Source: CAZEMR01 sp964513465 (GTDB lineage Bacteria > Bacteroidota > Ignavibacteria > Kapaibacteriales > UBA2268). Taken from it: DNA of 64,000 nt. This document shows, in pieces, positions 53,449 through 61,691 of this stretch; the first letter of the stretch is position 1, and every line of letters starts with the position of its first letter. The DNA lies in NCBI GenBank assembly GCA_964513465.1, contig CAZEMR010000006.1:1-64000 (forward strand). Direction: 5' to 3'. Below the pieces are notes generated by a model. The model worked only from the letters and a program-made list of their open reading frames with translations, had not been told where the DNA came from and ran no database searches. The position numbers and the translations under genes were made by a program.

Positions 53449-54537
53449 TCACAGATATTTATTAATATTCTTTCGCTTCAGGTAGTCGATCAGTTCGGTG
53501 ATCGCTTCCGCTTCGCCGCGTTTGCATATCAGCAGCGCCTCGTCGCTGTCGATCACTATTATGTCTTCCATCCCGATAATGCCAATCATTTTCCCATTCG
53601 AGCTGACAAAGCTGCTCGAGGTATTGATGGGAATCACATCGCCCTCGATCACATTATTTCGCGCATCCTTCATCATCAGCCGGTATAATTCGTCCCAGGT
53701 GCCGAGGTCGCTCCACTGGAATGAAGATTCGACTACGAAGACGTTCTTCGCCTTTTCGAGTATGGCATAATCGAATGAAATGGAATTCATCTGCATATAT
53801 ATATATTCCAGATTTTCTGCGAATGTGCTGCGGCCGACATGCTTTTTGACCGAACGGAATTGCAGCGCGTGCTCGGGCATGTATTTCTCCATAGAGCTTC
53901 TGACCACCCCGAAATTCATGATAAATATACCGCTGTTCCACAGGAAGTCGCCCGATTCGATGAAGCGTTCGGCGGTGCCGCGGTCGGGCTTTTCGGCGAA
54001 TGTCTGGGTATATCGCACTCCGTAATTATATAAATCGCCGAGCAATCCGGGATCGTCTTTTATCTGGACGTAGCCGTACTGGGTCTCGGGCCGTGTGGGT
54101 TCGATTCCGATGGTCACAATTCCCTGGGTTTCGTTGGCGGCTCGCATTGCGAACTCGACGCTTTGTGCGAAATCGCCGACATTGGTTATATAATGATCCG
54201 CCGGGAAAGCGGCCAGTATTGCGTCGTCGCCGTATTTATCGCTGAGCAGCATTTCGGCAAGTCCGATGCAGGGTGCGGTATTCCGCGCAAATGGCTCGTC
54301 GATAAGATTGGTTTCGGGTATGTCGGGGAGCTGTTCGGCTACCTCTGCGTGTAGCGATCGGGTTGCTACAATATATATATCGTCGGCGTCGAAAATTTTT
54401 ATTATTCTCGAATATGTATTCTGCAGCATTGTGCCATCGCCGATCAGGTGTATTAGCTGCTTTGGTGTTTTTTCGGTGCTTCGCGGCCAGAAGCGGGTTC
54501 CGCGGCCTCCGGCCATTATTATTGCGGCTTTTTTCAT
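53449..54537 (-). CDS. manC: Mannose-1-phosphate guanylyltransferase
   Basis: Makes GDP-mannose. 362 residues, the GMP domain only, with no mannose-6-phosphate isomerase domain. N-terminal IIMAGGRGTRFWPRS, ARNTAPCIGLAEML, FPADHYI and FAEKPDRGTAERFIESGDFLWNSGIFIM are family motifs. It supplies mannose or fucose units for surface glycans. It is upstream of and coupled to rlpA. Confidence 0.93.
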   Translation of the reverse strand: MKKAAIIMAGGRGTRFWPRSTEKTPKQLIHLIGDGTMLQNTYSRIIKIFDADDIYIVATRSLHAEVAEQLPDIPETNLIDEPFARNTAPCIGLAEMLLSDKYGDDAILAAFPADHYITNVGDFAQSVEFAMRAANETQGIVTIGIEPTRPETQYGYVQIKDDPGLLGDLYNYGVRYTQTFAEKPDRGTAERFIESGDFLWNSGIFIMNFGVVRSSMEKYMPEHALQFRSVKKHVGRSTFAENLEYIYMQMNSISFDYAILEKAKNVFVVESSFQWSDLGTWDELYRLMMKDARNNVIEGDVIPINTSSSFVSSNGKMIGIIGMEDIIVIDSDEALLICKRGEAEAITELIDYLKRKNINKYL

Positions 54538-54695
54538 TTTCCTGTATGCTTTCGGTATTTGATTTATCTCAGAAATTCTTTATTATCAATTTATTAAAAT
54601 AAAGTCCTGCGCCATTGCGCCACATAAAGAGTTTTAATTTATAATAATTTTTAGTTTTTCCAAAAATCAAATGATGACTTTTCACTCATTATCGC

Positions 54696-54703
54696 TAATT
54701 TTG
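54696..54703 (+). promoter_or_regulatory. Possible -7 element for serS
   Basis: TAATTTTG matches TAnnTTTG, 41 bases before the serS ATG. No convincing -33 element. Confidence 0.4.
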
Positions 54704-54743
54704 TAAATTGTAGTTTTTTAACAATAATAAAAGAATAATTGCC

Positions 54744-56000
54744 ATGCTCGACCTGAAACTAATACGTGAAAATCCCGAAAAAGTTAAAGAAAATACAGCC
54801 AGAAAAAATGAAAAAGCAGACATCGACCGCATCCTTGCTCTCGACGAAAAACGACGCGCTACCATACAGGAAGCCGACGAGCTGAAAAACCAGCGCAATG
54901 TGGTATCGCAGGAGATTGCTAAATTAAAAAAAGACAAGATGGACGCCGCCGACCGCATCGAAGCCATGAAGGAAGTCTCGCAGCGTATTAAATCGCTCGA
55001 CGAAGAGCTCCGCGAAACCGAGCAGGAGATGGACTACCTTCTGAAAACCGTGCCCAATATGCTGCATGAATCCGTACCGGTTGGCAAGGGCGAGGCCGAA
55101 AACGTAATCGTCCATACCCACGGCACACAAAAGGAAAATATCGACAAAAATCATATCGACATTGCAAAAATGCTGAGGATTATCGACTTCGAGCGCGGAG
55201 CAAAGGTATCCGGCGCGGGATTTGTGTACTACGTCGGGCTGGGCGCCCGGCTTGAGCGCGCACTGATTAATTTCATGCTCGACCGCCATGTCGAGAACCA
55301 CGGCTATACGGAGATGATGATGCCATATATGGTCGGCCGCGACGCTATGACCGGCACAGGGCAGCTACCGAAGATGGAGGAGGATATGTACCGCACCGAG
55401 GACGACAATTTATATATGATTCCGACAGCCGAGGTGCCGCTGACTAATTTCCATTCGGGCGAAACGCTGAAGGACGCCGATCTGCCGATTAAATTCTGCG
55501 GATTCTCGCCATGCTTCCGCCGCGAGGCCGGCAGCTACGGCAAGGAAGTGCATGGCTTTCTGCGGCTGCACCAGTTCCACAAAGTAGAGCTGGTCAAATT
55601 CGTCCGTCCGGAGGATTCATGGGACGAGCTGGAATCGCTCACCCGCGAAGCCGAGCAGATACTGATCGACCTAGGGCTGCCATACAGGCGGCTGGTGCTT
55701 TCCAGCGGCGACACAAGCTTCGCGAGCGCAAAGACTTACGACCTCGAGGTATGGTCGCCCGGCGAACAGAAATGGCTGGAGGTATCGAGCTGCTCTAATT
55801 TCGTGGACTTCCAGGCGCGGCGCGCGAATATACGATTCAAGCGCGATCCTAAGAGCAAGCCGGAGTTTGTGCATACGCTCAACGGCAGCGGACTTGCAAC
55901 TCCTCGCATTATGGTCGCAATACTCGAGAATTATTTCGAAGGAGAGCGAGTTCGCATTCCCGATGTTCTCCTCGAATATTTCCCCCATCAATATATATAA
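54744..56000 (+). CDS. serS: Serine-tRNA ligase
   Basis: 418 residues. N-terminal long coiled-coil arm (about 1-110), then class II motif 1, PTAEVPLTNFHSGE, motif 2 FRREAGSYGKEVHGFLRLHQFHKVELVKF and motif 3 near LNGSGLATPRIMVAILEN. Complete. It is the only plus-strand gene just left of the probable origin; in some bacteria serS lies near oriC. Confidence 0.97.
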   Translation: MLDLKLIRENPEKVKENTARKNEKADIDRILALDEKRRATIQEADELKNQRNVVSQEIAKLKKDKMDAADRIEAMKEVSQRIKSLDEELRETEQEMDYLLKTVPNMLHESVPVGKGEAENVIVHTHGTQKENIDKNHIDIAKMLRIIDFERGAKVSGAGFVYYVGLGARLERALINFMLDRHVENHGYTEMMMPYMVGRDAMTGTGQLPKMEEDMYRTEDDNLYMIPTAEVPLTNFHSGETLKDADLPIKFCGFSPCFRREAGSYGKEVHGFLRLHQFHKVELVKFVRPEDSWDELESLTREAEQILIDLGLPYRRLVLSSGDTSFASAKTYDLEVWSPGEQKWLEVSSCSNFVDFQARRANIRFKRDPKSKPEFVHTLNGSGLATPRIMVAILENYFEGERVRIPDVLLEYFPHQYI

Positions 56001-56465
56001 TCTTATTTTGTTTAATTTTTTTATGATGTATATATAAGAGCTGGGGAAAAGTGGAAAACCGCGTTCATAAACCGGAAATATCAGAAAATAAAATTAATTA
56101 GAAATATTCCCGCGTAGTAATATATTGTGGAAAACATTGTTGATAATCCTGTGTTTTCCACACTTTTTTGCAAAATAGGGTATTTGAAAAATGCAAATCA
56201 AATTTTTCACAAGTTTTTCGATGTTTTCAACGTCTGATTTTATCGTTGAAGGGGATTTTGTGGATAAGAAGATTTTGTGTTTTGATAACTTTATAAATTT
56301 TTTAAAATAAAAGAATTAATGCTTTTGCTCGGAAGATCGGGAGAGAAATATTAAGATTTGCAAAATTTTTAGTAAATTTGAATGTTAATATAGTATAACA
56401 TTTCTATATTATAATATACTCCTGTTAAATCGGGGTTCCCGAATCACAAATATTGGTATAAATAT
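56001..56465. other. Probable replication origin (oriC) spacer
   Basis: A 465-base AT-rich spacer with matches to DnaA boxes (TTWTNCACA): TTTTCCACA at 56126-56134 (minus) and 56154-56162 (plus), TTTTTCACA at 56203-56211 (plus), TTATCCACA at 56259-56267 (minus, perfect), plus TTATCAACA at 56138-56146 (minus) and a weak one at 56050-56058. A highly AT-rich stretch at 56282-56320 would suit as unwinding element. Genes to the right are all plus, and those at 48.6-54.5 kb are all minus, consistent with bidirectional replication starting here. dnaA is not in the window. Confidence 0.65.
56373..56380 (+). promoter_or_regulatory. Possible -7 element for rpiB
   Basis: TAAATTTG matches TAnnTTTG, 85 bases before the rpiB ATG, at the right edge of the origin-like spacer. 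Confidence 0.35.
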
Positions 56466-56906
56466 ATGAAAATAGCTTTAGCATCGGATCACGCAGGATT
56501 CGAATACAAGAAAGAAATGGCCGCATGGCTGAAAGATCACGACCACCAGGTGCTTGATTTCGGCACATATTCCGACGAGTCGGTGGATTATCCGGACTAC
56601 GCATTTCCCGCAGCCGAGGCTGTAGCCGCCGGAGTTGCTCACTACGGCATCGTTATCTGCGGCTCGGGCATCGGGGTAAGCATAGTTGCGAATAAGGTGA
56701 CGGGTATCCGCTCGGCGCTTTGCATGACCGAGGATATGGCCGAGATGTCGCGACGGCACAACAACGCAAACGTGCTCGCAATGGGCGCGCGTCTGCTCGA
56801 TCTGGATACCTGCAAAAAAATCGCCGAGACTTTCATATTCACCGAATTTGACGGCGGCCGCCATATGATAAGAGTCGAAAAAATCCACTCGCTGACCGGA
56901 TGGTAG
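56466..56906 (+). CDS. rpiB: Ribose-5-phosphate isomerase B
   Basis: Interconverts ribulose-5-phosphate and ribose-5-phosphate. 146 residues. ALASDHAGFEYK at the start, the phosphate loop and catalytic CGSGIGVSI, RSALC, and NNANVLAMGARL. The last codons overlap the next gene by seven bases (ATGGTAG). Confidence 0.94.
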   Translation: MKIALASDHAGFEYKKEMAAWLKDHDHQVLDFGTYSDESVDYPDYAFPAAEAVAAGVAHYGIVICGSGIGVSIVANKVTGIRSALCMTEDMAEMSRRHNNANVLAMGARLLDLDTCKKIAETFIFTEFDGGRHMIRVEKIHSLTGW

Positions 56907-57661
56907 AGGTATTCGGAAAATATGCGGGCGAATGCGATCTTTTGTGCATTTATGCCCACCCGGACGACGCGGAGCTGAGCAGCGGCGGCACGATTGTTAA
57001 GCTGACTCGCTCGGGCGGCTCGGTGGTGCTGATTGATTGCACCCGCGGCGAGATGGGCACCCGCGGCACCCCGGAGATCCGGCTCGAGGAATCCGCCAAA
57101 GCCGCCGGGATTCTCGGAGTTAAGCACCGGATAAATATGGAGATGCCGGATTGCAATATCAAATCAAACGATGAGAATATTCTCGAAATTATCAAAATTA
57201 TCCGGCGGTTCCGGCCGCGCGCGATTATGACTCATCCCGGATTCGAGCGGCATACCGACCACGAAGCCGTCAACCGGCTGGTGCGCGAGGCGAATTTCAA
57301 GGCGGGGCTGGCTAAGATCCCCACCGCATGGGACGGCGAGCCCCAGGAGAGATTCCGCACCCGTCGCATTTATTTCTCGATGCAAAGCTATCAGTTCACC
57401 GAATACCCGGCGTTTTATGTGGATATAAGCGAGGCGTTCGAGCAGATGCGCGAAGCGATCGAAGCCTACGAATCGCAGATATTTATCCCCGGCAAATCCA
57501 AGGAGGAGGGGCTTTCGACGCGGCTTTACAATCTGCATTTCCTCGAGCAGAAGAAGTCGCGCTCGACATATTTCGGCAGTCTGATCGGCGTGCGCTTCGC
57601 CGAGGCCTTCCAGTCGATCGAGCCCATCGGACTCGAGAATATCTCATCCCTGCTTTGGTAA
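56900..57661 (+). CDS. bshB1: PIG-L/LmbE deacetylase, BshB1-like
   Basis: 253 residues. AHPDDAELSSGGTIVK is the zinc-binding signature; then DCTRGEMGTRGTPEIRLEES, and THPGFERHTDHEAV (second metal motif, with HTDH in place of the usual HPDH). This matches BshB1, which deacetylates GlcNAc-malate in bacillithiol synthesis, but other PIG-L enzymes look alike and bshA and bshC are not here. The start overlaps rpiB's stop, so they are coupled. Confidence 0.82.
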   Translation: MVEVFGKYAGECDLLCIYAHPDDAELSSGGTIVKLTRSGGSVVLIDCTRGEMGTRGTPEIRLEESAKAAGILGVKHRINMEMPDCNIKSNDENILEIIKIIRRFRPRAIMTHPGFERHTDHEAVNRLVREANFKAGLAKIPTAWDGEPQERFRTRRIYFSMQSYQFTEYPAFYVDISEAFEQMREAIEAYESQIFIPGKSKEEGLSTRLYNLHFLEQKKSRSTYFGSLIGVRFAEAFQSIEPIGLENISSLLW

Positions 57662-57730
57662 TCAAATAAATCCCAATCTGATTCCTCTTTATTCCTGTTA
57701 ATAGTACAATTATAGTCTTATTTTCATAAA

Positions 57731-58205
57731 GTGAATCAAATGTCTATTGAAGGACTTTTGCTGGAAATTCTCGATCTATTCATCGAGATGTCCCCATATA
57801 TATTTATCGGACTCGTATTTGTCGGGATTTTGCATATTTATTTCAAAAAAGATCTCGTAGTGCGGCATATTGGCAAAAACAATCTGGCCTCTGTGATCAA
57901 ATCGTCGATCTTCGGGGTGCCGCTGCCGCTGTGCTCGTGCGGGGTAGTGCCGACTTCGGTCTATATGGCTCGCAATGGCGCGTCGAAAGGGTCGGTGGTA
58001 TCGTTTCTGACGTCAACCCCGCAGACCGGGATCGACAGTATTATTGCCACATACGGCCTGATGGGCTGGATATTCGCAATATTTCGTCCGGTAGCCGCAT
58101 TTATGATGGGCATAATCGGCGGCGGTGCAATCCGCTATATGTATCCCGGCGAGAATCGGGATTTTGTAGAAAAAATGACCCAAACCGAGGACAAATGCGA
58201 CGATG
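57731..58205 (+). CDS. Cu/Zn efflux permease (SO_0444-like), N-terminal part before gap
   Basis: 158 residues visible before the run of N. Membrane helices with FGVPLPLCSCGVVPTSVYMARNGASKGSVVSFLTSTPQTG, the core motif of the ArsP/SO_0444-type permease family, which exports metals or metalloids. The start may be GTG 57731 or ATG 57740; neither has a good Shine-Dalgarno. The frame differs from that of the second part, which only shows that the 100 N are a placeholder length. Confidence 0.82.
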
Positions 58206-58305
58206 NNNNNNNNNNNNNNNNNNNNNNNNNNNNNNNNNNNNNNNNNNNNNNNNNNNNNNNNNNNNNNNNNNNNNNNNNNNNNNNNNNNNNNNNNNNNNNN
58301 NNNNN
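58206..58305. other. Assembly gap (100 N)
   Basis: Exactly 100 N inside the permease gene. Reading frames before and after are offset by one base, so the true length differs from 100. Confidence 0.99.
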
Positions 58306-59145
58306 TGCGGCTGCGAAGGCGATAGCTGTGGTGTTGAATCGAGTCCGGCGCCGAGGACTATGTGGGAAAAAATTAAGGAAATGTCTCGCTATGCATTCGT
58401 CGAGTTTCTGGATGATATATCAATGCAGTTTATCGTTGGCGTGATAATCGCAGGATTGATCGCATTCTTTATACCCCCGGAGATGTTCGCTGATTCGCCG
58501 TTCAACAGCGGCATCCTCGGAATGCTGATGATGATACTAATCGGAATTCCTATGTATATATGCGCCACTGCGTCGATCCCGATCGCGGTGACGCTGATGA
58601 TGAAGGGATTCTCGCCGGGAGTGGCGTTCGTATTTCTTGCTGTGGGGCCGGCCACCAATGCCGCCAGTCTGACGATTCTGCGCAAGGTATTGGGCAATAA
58701 GATCACCGCGCTTTATGTGGGGATGATTGCGCTGACGGCTATTATGTTCGGATATATTCTGGAATGGATATTCGCTGCCACCGGCGCCGATCCGGTGATG
58801 CATATAACCCACACCCACGGCGAAATGATATTGACCCACGAAGTAAAATTGGTACTTGCGGGCATATTTTTTATTTTGCTTGTAATGTCCATGTATAGAA
58901 AGTATATTAAGAATAAATTCAAACGAGGTGAAACAATGGCCGACGAAAAGAAAATGAAGCTTACGGTCGAGGGCATGAGCTGCAACCACTGCGTTATGAA
59001 TGTGCGCAAAGCAGTCACCGAGGTGTCCGGAGTCGATAAAGTCGAGGTGGTGCTCGCCGACAACGCAGCATATCTCGAAGGCGATTTCGACGTAGAGAAA
59101 GTGAAAAAGGCAATCGAGGATGTCGGATATTCTGTGAAAGATTAA
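58306..59145 (+). CDS. Cu/Zn efflux permease, C-terminal part, with fused HMA domain
   Basis: 280 residues after the gap. It begins in a Cys-rich segment (CGCEGDSCG), then the second bundle of helices (GVIIAGLIAFFIPP, IGIPMYICATASIPIAVTLMMKGFSPGVAFVFLAVGPATNAASL), a periplasmic HITHTHGE loop, a last helix, and a C-terminal HMA domain with GMSCNHC (about 213-280). HMA domains bind Cu(I) or Zn(II). Just before the HMA, GAGGTG (58925-58930) stands five bases before an in-frame ATG (58936), which could give a free 69-residue metallochaperone. coaD starts five bases after the stop. Confidence 0.83.
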   Translation, partial: CGCEGDSCGVESSPAPRTMWEKIKEMSRYAFVEFLDDISMQFIVGVIIAGLIAFFIPPEMFADSPFNSGILGMLMMILIGIPMYICATASIPIAVTLMMKGFSPGVAFVFLAVGPATNAASLTILRKVLGNKITALYVGMIALTAIMFGYILEWIFAATGADPVMHITHTHGEMILTHEVKLVLAGIFFILLVMSMYRKYIKNKFKRGETMADEKKMKLTVEGMSCNHCVMNVRKAVTEVSGVDKVEVVLADNAAYLEGDFDVEKVKKAIEDVGYSVKD

Positions 59146-59150
59146 TATAA

Positions 59151-59639
59151 ATGGATAAAATTGCGATATATCCCGGCACCTTCGATCCCATCACCAATGG
59201 GCATGTGGATGTAATCGAGCGTGCAATTGATATGTTCGACTGGATTTATGTGGTAATTGCGATTAATTCAAAAAAGGTGAGTCTATTCAGCGAGGACGAG
59301 CGGCTCGAAATGGCCAACCACGCGCTGCGCCATCTGAAGAATGTCGAAGTGATTACATACAAAGGTCTTACCGTGGATTGCGCCCGCAAAAAAGGCGCCA
59401 ATGCAATAATCCGCGGCATACGCCAGGTGACAGATTTCGAATATGAATTCCAGATAGCGCTGATGAATCGCAAGCTGGAGCCGGGCGTTCATACGGTATT
59501 TCTGCTGCCTAACGAAAAATATACATATCTGAATTCGAGCATTATTCGCGAGCTGGGACGCTATGGACAGCAGGTAAACGAATTCGTGCCCGAGATCGTC
59601 GCAAAAAAATTGAGGGATAAATTCACACAATCCCCTTGA
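59151..59639 (+). CDS. coaD: Phosphopantetheine adenylyltransferase
   Basis: Penultimate step of CoA synthesis. 162 residues. IYPGTFDPITNGHVDVIERA (nucleotide-binding T-x-x-H), IRGIRQVTDFEYEFQIALMNRKLEPGV, and YTYLNSSIIRELGRYG. It follows the permease closely and is probably on the same transcript. Confidence 0.95.
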   Translation: MDKIAIYPGTFDPITNGHVDVIERAIDMFDWIYVVIAINSKKVSLFSEDERLEMANHALRHLKNVEVITYKGLTVDCARKKGANAIIRGIRQVTDFEYEFQIALMNRKLEPGVHTVFLLPNEKYTYLNSSIIRELGRYGQQVNEFVPEIVAKKLRDKFTQSP

Positions 59640-59670
59640 TTTTGAAAAAGATCGAAAATAATTTTTATTT

Positions 59671-60744
59671 ATGGCAAAATATATTGATAACATAAATGCT
59701 TTTTTGTCGCGCGGCGGCGAAAGAGAGCTCAACGAACGCGAGGACGCAATACTCCGCGCGATTATCAATATATATATACTCTCGGCCAAGCCGGTGGGGT
59801 CGCGCCTGCTTTCGAAATATCTCAGTCCGGAGGTAAAGCTTAGCCCGGCAACCATCCGCAATGTAATGGCCGAGCTCGAGGAAATGGGCTACATAAGCCA
59901 CCCCCATACATCTGCCGGCCGGGTGCCCACAGATATTGGCTACCGGTATTATGTCGATACGCTGCGCAGAATTGAGAAGCTTAGCGAGACCGAGATGAAA
60001 ACCATCCGCCGCCAGCTAAATATCGACGACAGCGAAAATGTGCTGCGCGAGGCAAGCCGGGTATTGGGAATGCTTTCGCGTAATCTGAGCATAGTCAAAA
60101 TTCCGCAGATAGCCGAGCTGATTGTCGAAAAAATCGAGCTTATCCGGCTCGCTTCGGACCGCCTGCTGGTGGTCGTGGCGCTGGATTCGAATATGGTGCG
60201 AACGGTTACTCTCGAAGTGGATTTTGACGTCAACGATAAATTCCTCGAGGAAATAAAGCGCACGATCAACGAGCGAATAGCCGGGCGCCCTCTCAAATTC
60301 CTGCGCGAGAATTTCGCAGAAATGATGACCGAGCTGCACGACGGCGAGAACCCGCTTGTGCGCCTCTTTATTGATTCGGTCGAGAAAATATTCGAGATCG
60401 GGCCGGTGCAGAACCGAATACTCACCCACGGCACCCGCAACCTTTTGGATTATCCGGAATTCGAGGACATAGCCCGCATCCGCGGAGTGATCGAACTCAT
60501 TGAAAATGAAGATATTATCGTCCACCTGATAGACAGCAGCGTGCCGATAGAGAAATCCCCGCTCGTACTGATCGGCAACGAGCTGAAGAAGGATTCGATG
60601 GAGAATTACAGCCTGGTGCTTACCTCCTACGAGATCGGATCGGCGACTGGATCGATTGGCCTGATCGGCCCCAAGCGGATGGACTATCCGCGCATGATTT
60701 CGCTGGTGCAATACGTCTCCGACGCGCTTTCCCAAAGCGAGTAA
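59671..60744 (+). CDS. hrcA: Heat-inducible repressor HrcA
   Basis: 357 residues: winged helix (REDAILRAIINIYILSAKPVGSRLLSKYL ... SPATIRNVMAELEEMGYISHPHTSAGRVPTD), GAF-like middle and insertion domains. HrcA normally binds CIRCE inverted repeats to repress groE and dnaK operons. I see no CIRCE (TTAGCACTC-N9-GAGTGCTAA) in front of hrcA, grpE or dnaJ. grpE follows after 143 bases. Confidence 0.93.
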   Translation: MAKYIDNINAFLSRGGERELNEREDAILRAIINIYILSAKPVGSRLLSKYLSPEVKLSPATIRNVMAELEEMGYISHPHTSAGRVPTDIGYRYYVDTLRRIEKLSETEMKTIRRQLNIDDSENVLREASRVLGMLSRNLSIVKIPQIAELIVEKIELIRLASDRLLVVVALDSNMVRTVTLEVDFDVNDKFLEEIKRTINERIAGRPLKFLRENFAEMMTELHDGENPLVRLFIDSVEKIFEIGPVQNRILTHGTRNLLDYPEFEDIARIRGVIELIENEDIIVHLIDSSVPIEKSPLVLIGNELKKDSMENYSLVLTSYEIGSATGSIGLIGPKRMDYPRMISLVQYVSDALSQSE

Positions 60745-60794
60745 CTATTATATTTAACAAATTTTTACTATTTTGTAACTTCAAGTTTTCATTT

Positions 60795-60822
60795 CCCCGC
60801 CCAAAACAAGAAAACGGCGGGG
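60795..60822 (+). promoter_or_regulatory. Hairpin upstream of grpE
   Basis: CCCCGCC pairs perfectly with GGCGGGG around a 14-base A-rich loop. No T run follows, so it is probably not a terminator; it may be an operator or an mRNA structure in the grpE leader. Confidence 0.4.
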
Positions 60823-60887
60823 TGATTCGTCTATACATTGTCAATAAATTAAAAAATTCCTAAACCATTAAGCGAGGGTAGTTTAGA

Positions 60888-61652
60888 ATGGAGAACAGAC
60901 CAAAGGACAGTTCGAAACCGCTGCGCTCAAGCTCTAATAAAGCGAGAGATTTGTACGAAACTTACCTGAAGGGAACGCGGAAGAGGTCTATTCCTATTTC
61001 AGACTCCGAAGAGGAAAAACATAAAGAGGAAGAAAAAGAGATGAAGGATCAGCCCGAAAAAATTGAGGCAGACGAGAAAGAAATTATTGATAAAAATGAG
61101 AATAAAGAGGAATCAAAAATTCAGGAAATGAACGATATCTTGACCGATGAGCTCGAGCAGCAGACAAAGCTCGTTAACGAAGCTCAGAATAAATTGAACG
61201 AAATCAAAAAAGAAAACGAAGAGCTGCGCGACCAGATTAAGCGCAAGGCCGCCGAGCTGGAGAATTTCCGCCAGCGCACCATGCGCGAGAAAAACGAGAT
61301 GGTCGACTACGCCAACGAACGCCTTTTGTTCAAAATGCTCGATCCGCTCGACGATATGACAGCGGCAATCGAATCGGGCAAAAAATCCGACGATAAGGAT
61401 GCTCTGATCAAGGGCGTCGAGATGATTCGCCAGAAAATGATCAAAATATTCGAGGAATCCGGCGTAAAGAAAATGGAAGACCCCACCGGCGAACCTTTTG
61501 ATGTGGACTATCAGGAGGCGATGATGACTCAACCTTCGGATATGCCGGAGGGCCACGTAGTGCAGGTTGTCCAGCCGGGGTATATGATCCACGACAAGGT
61601 GCTGCGATATGCGCGGGTAATAACTTCGAGCGGCGCCCCGAAATCCGAATAA
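60888..61652 (+). CDS. grpE: Nucleotide exchange factor GrpE
   Basis: 254 residues; a long charged N-terminal part (about 1-90, Lys/Glu-rich), a coiled coil (95-150), then the GrpE core (AAELENFRQRTMREKNEMVDYANERLLFKMLDPLDDMTAA ... GEPFDVDYQEAMMTQPSDMPEGHVVQVVQPGYMIHDKVLRYARV). It is longer than the usual 190 because of the N-terminal extension. It exchanges ADP from DnaK. GAGGG lies upstream of the ATG. dnaJ follows after 39 bases; dnaK is elsewhere. Confidence 0.93.
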   Translation: MENRPKDSSKPLRSSSNKARDLYETYLKGTRKRSIPISDSEEEKHKEEEKEMKDQPEKIEADEKEIIDKNENKEESKIQEMNDILTDELEQQTKLVNEAQNKLNEIKKENEELRDQIKRKAAELENFRQRTMREKNEMVDYANERLLFKMLDPLDDMTAAIESGKKSDDKDALIKGVEMIRQKMIKIFEESGVKKMEDPTGEPFDVDYQEAMMTQPSDMPEGHVVQVVQPGYMIHDKVLRYARVITSSGAPKSE

Positions 61653-61691
61653 GTCGAAATTTTTAGAAATTAAAATAATGTTATTATAGTT

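Noticed and set aside
57731..59145. Frameshifted permease pseudogene
   Set aside because: The frame change falls exactly across the 100-N gap of unknown true length, so no real frameshift is shown.
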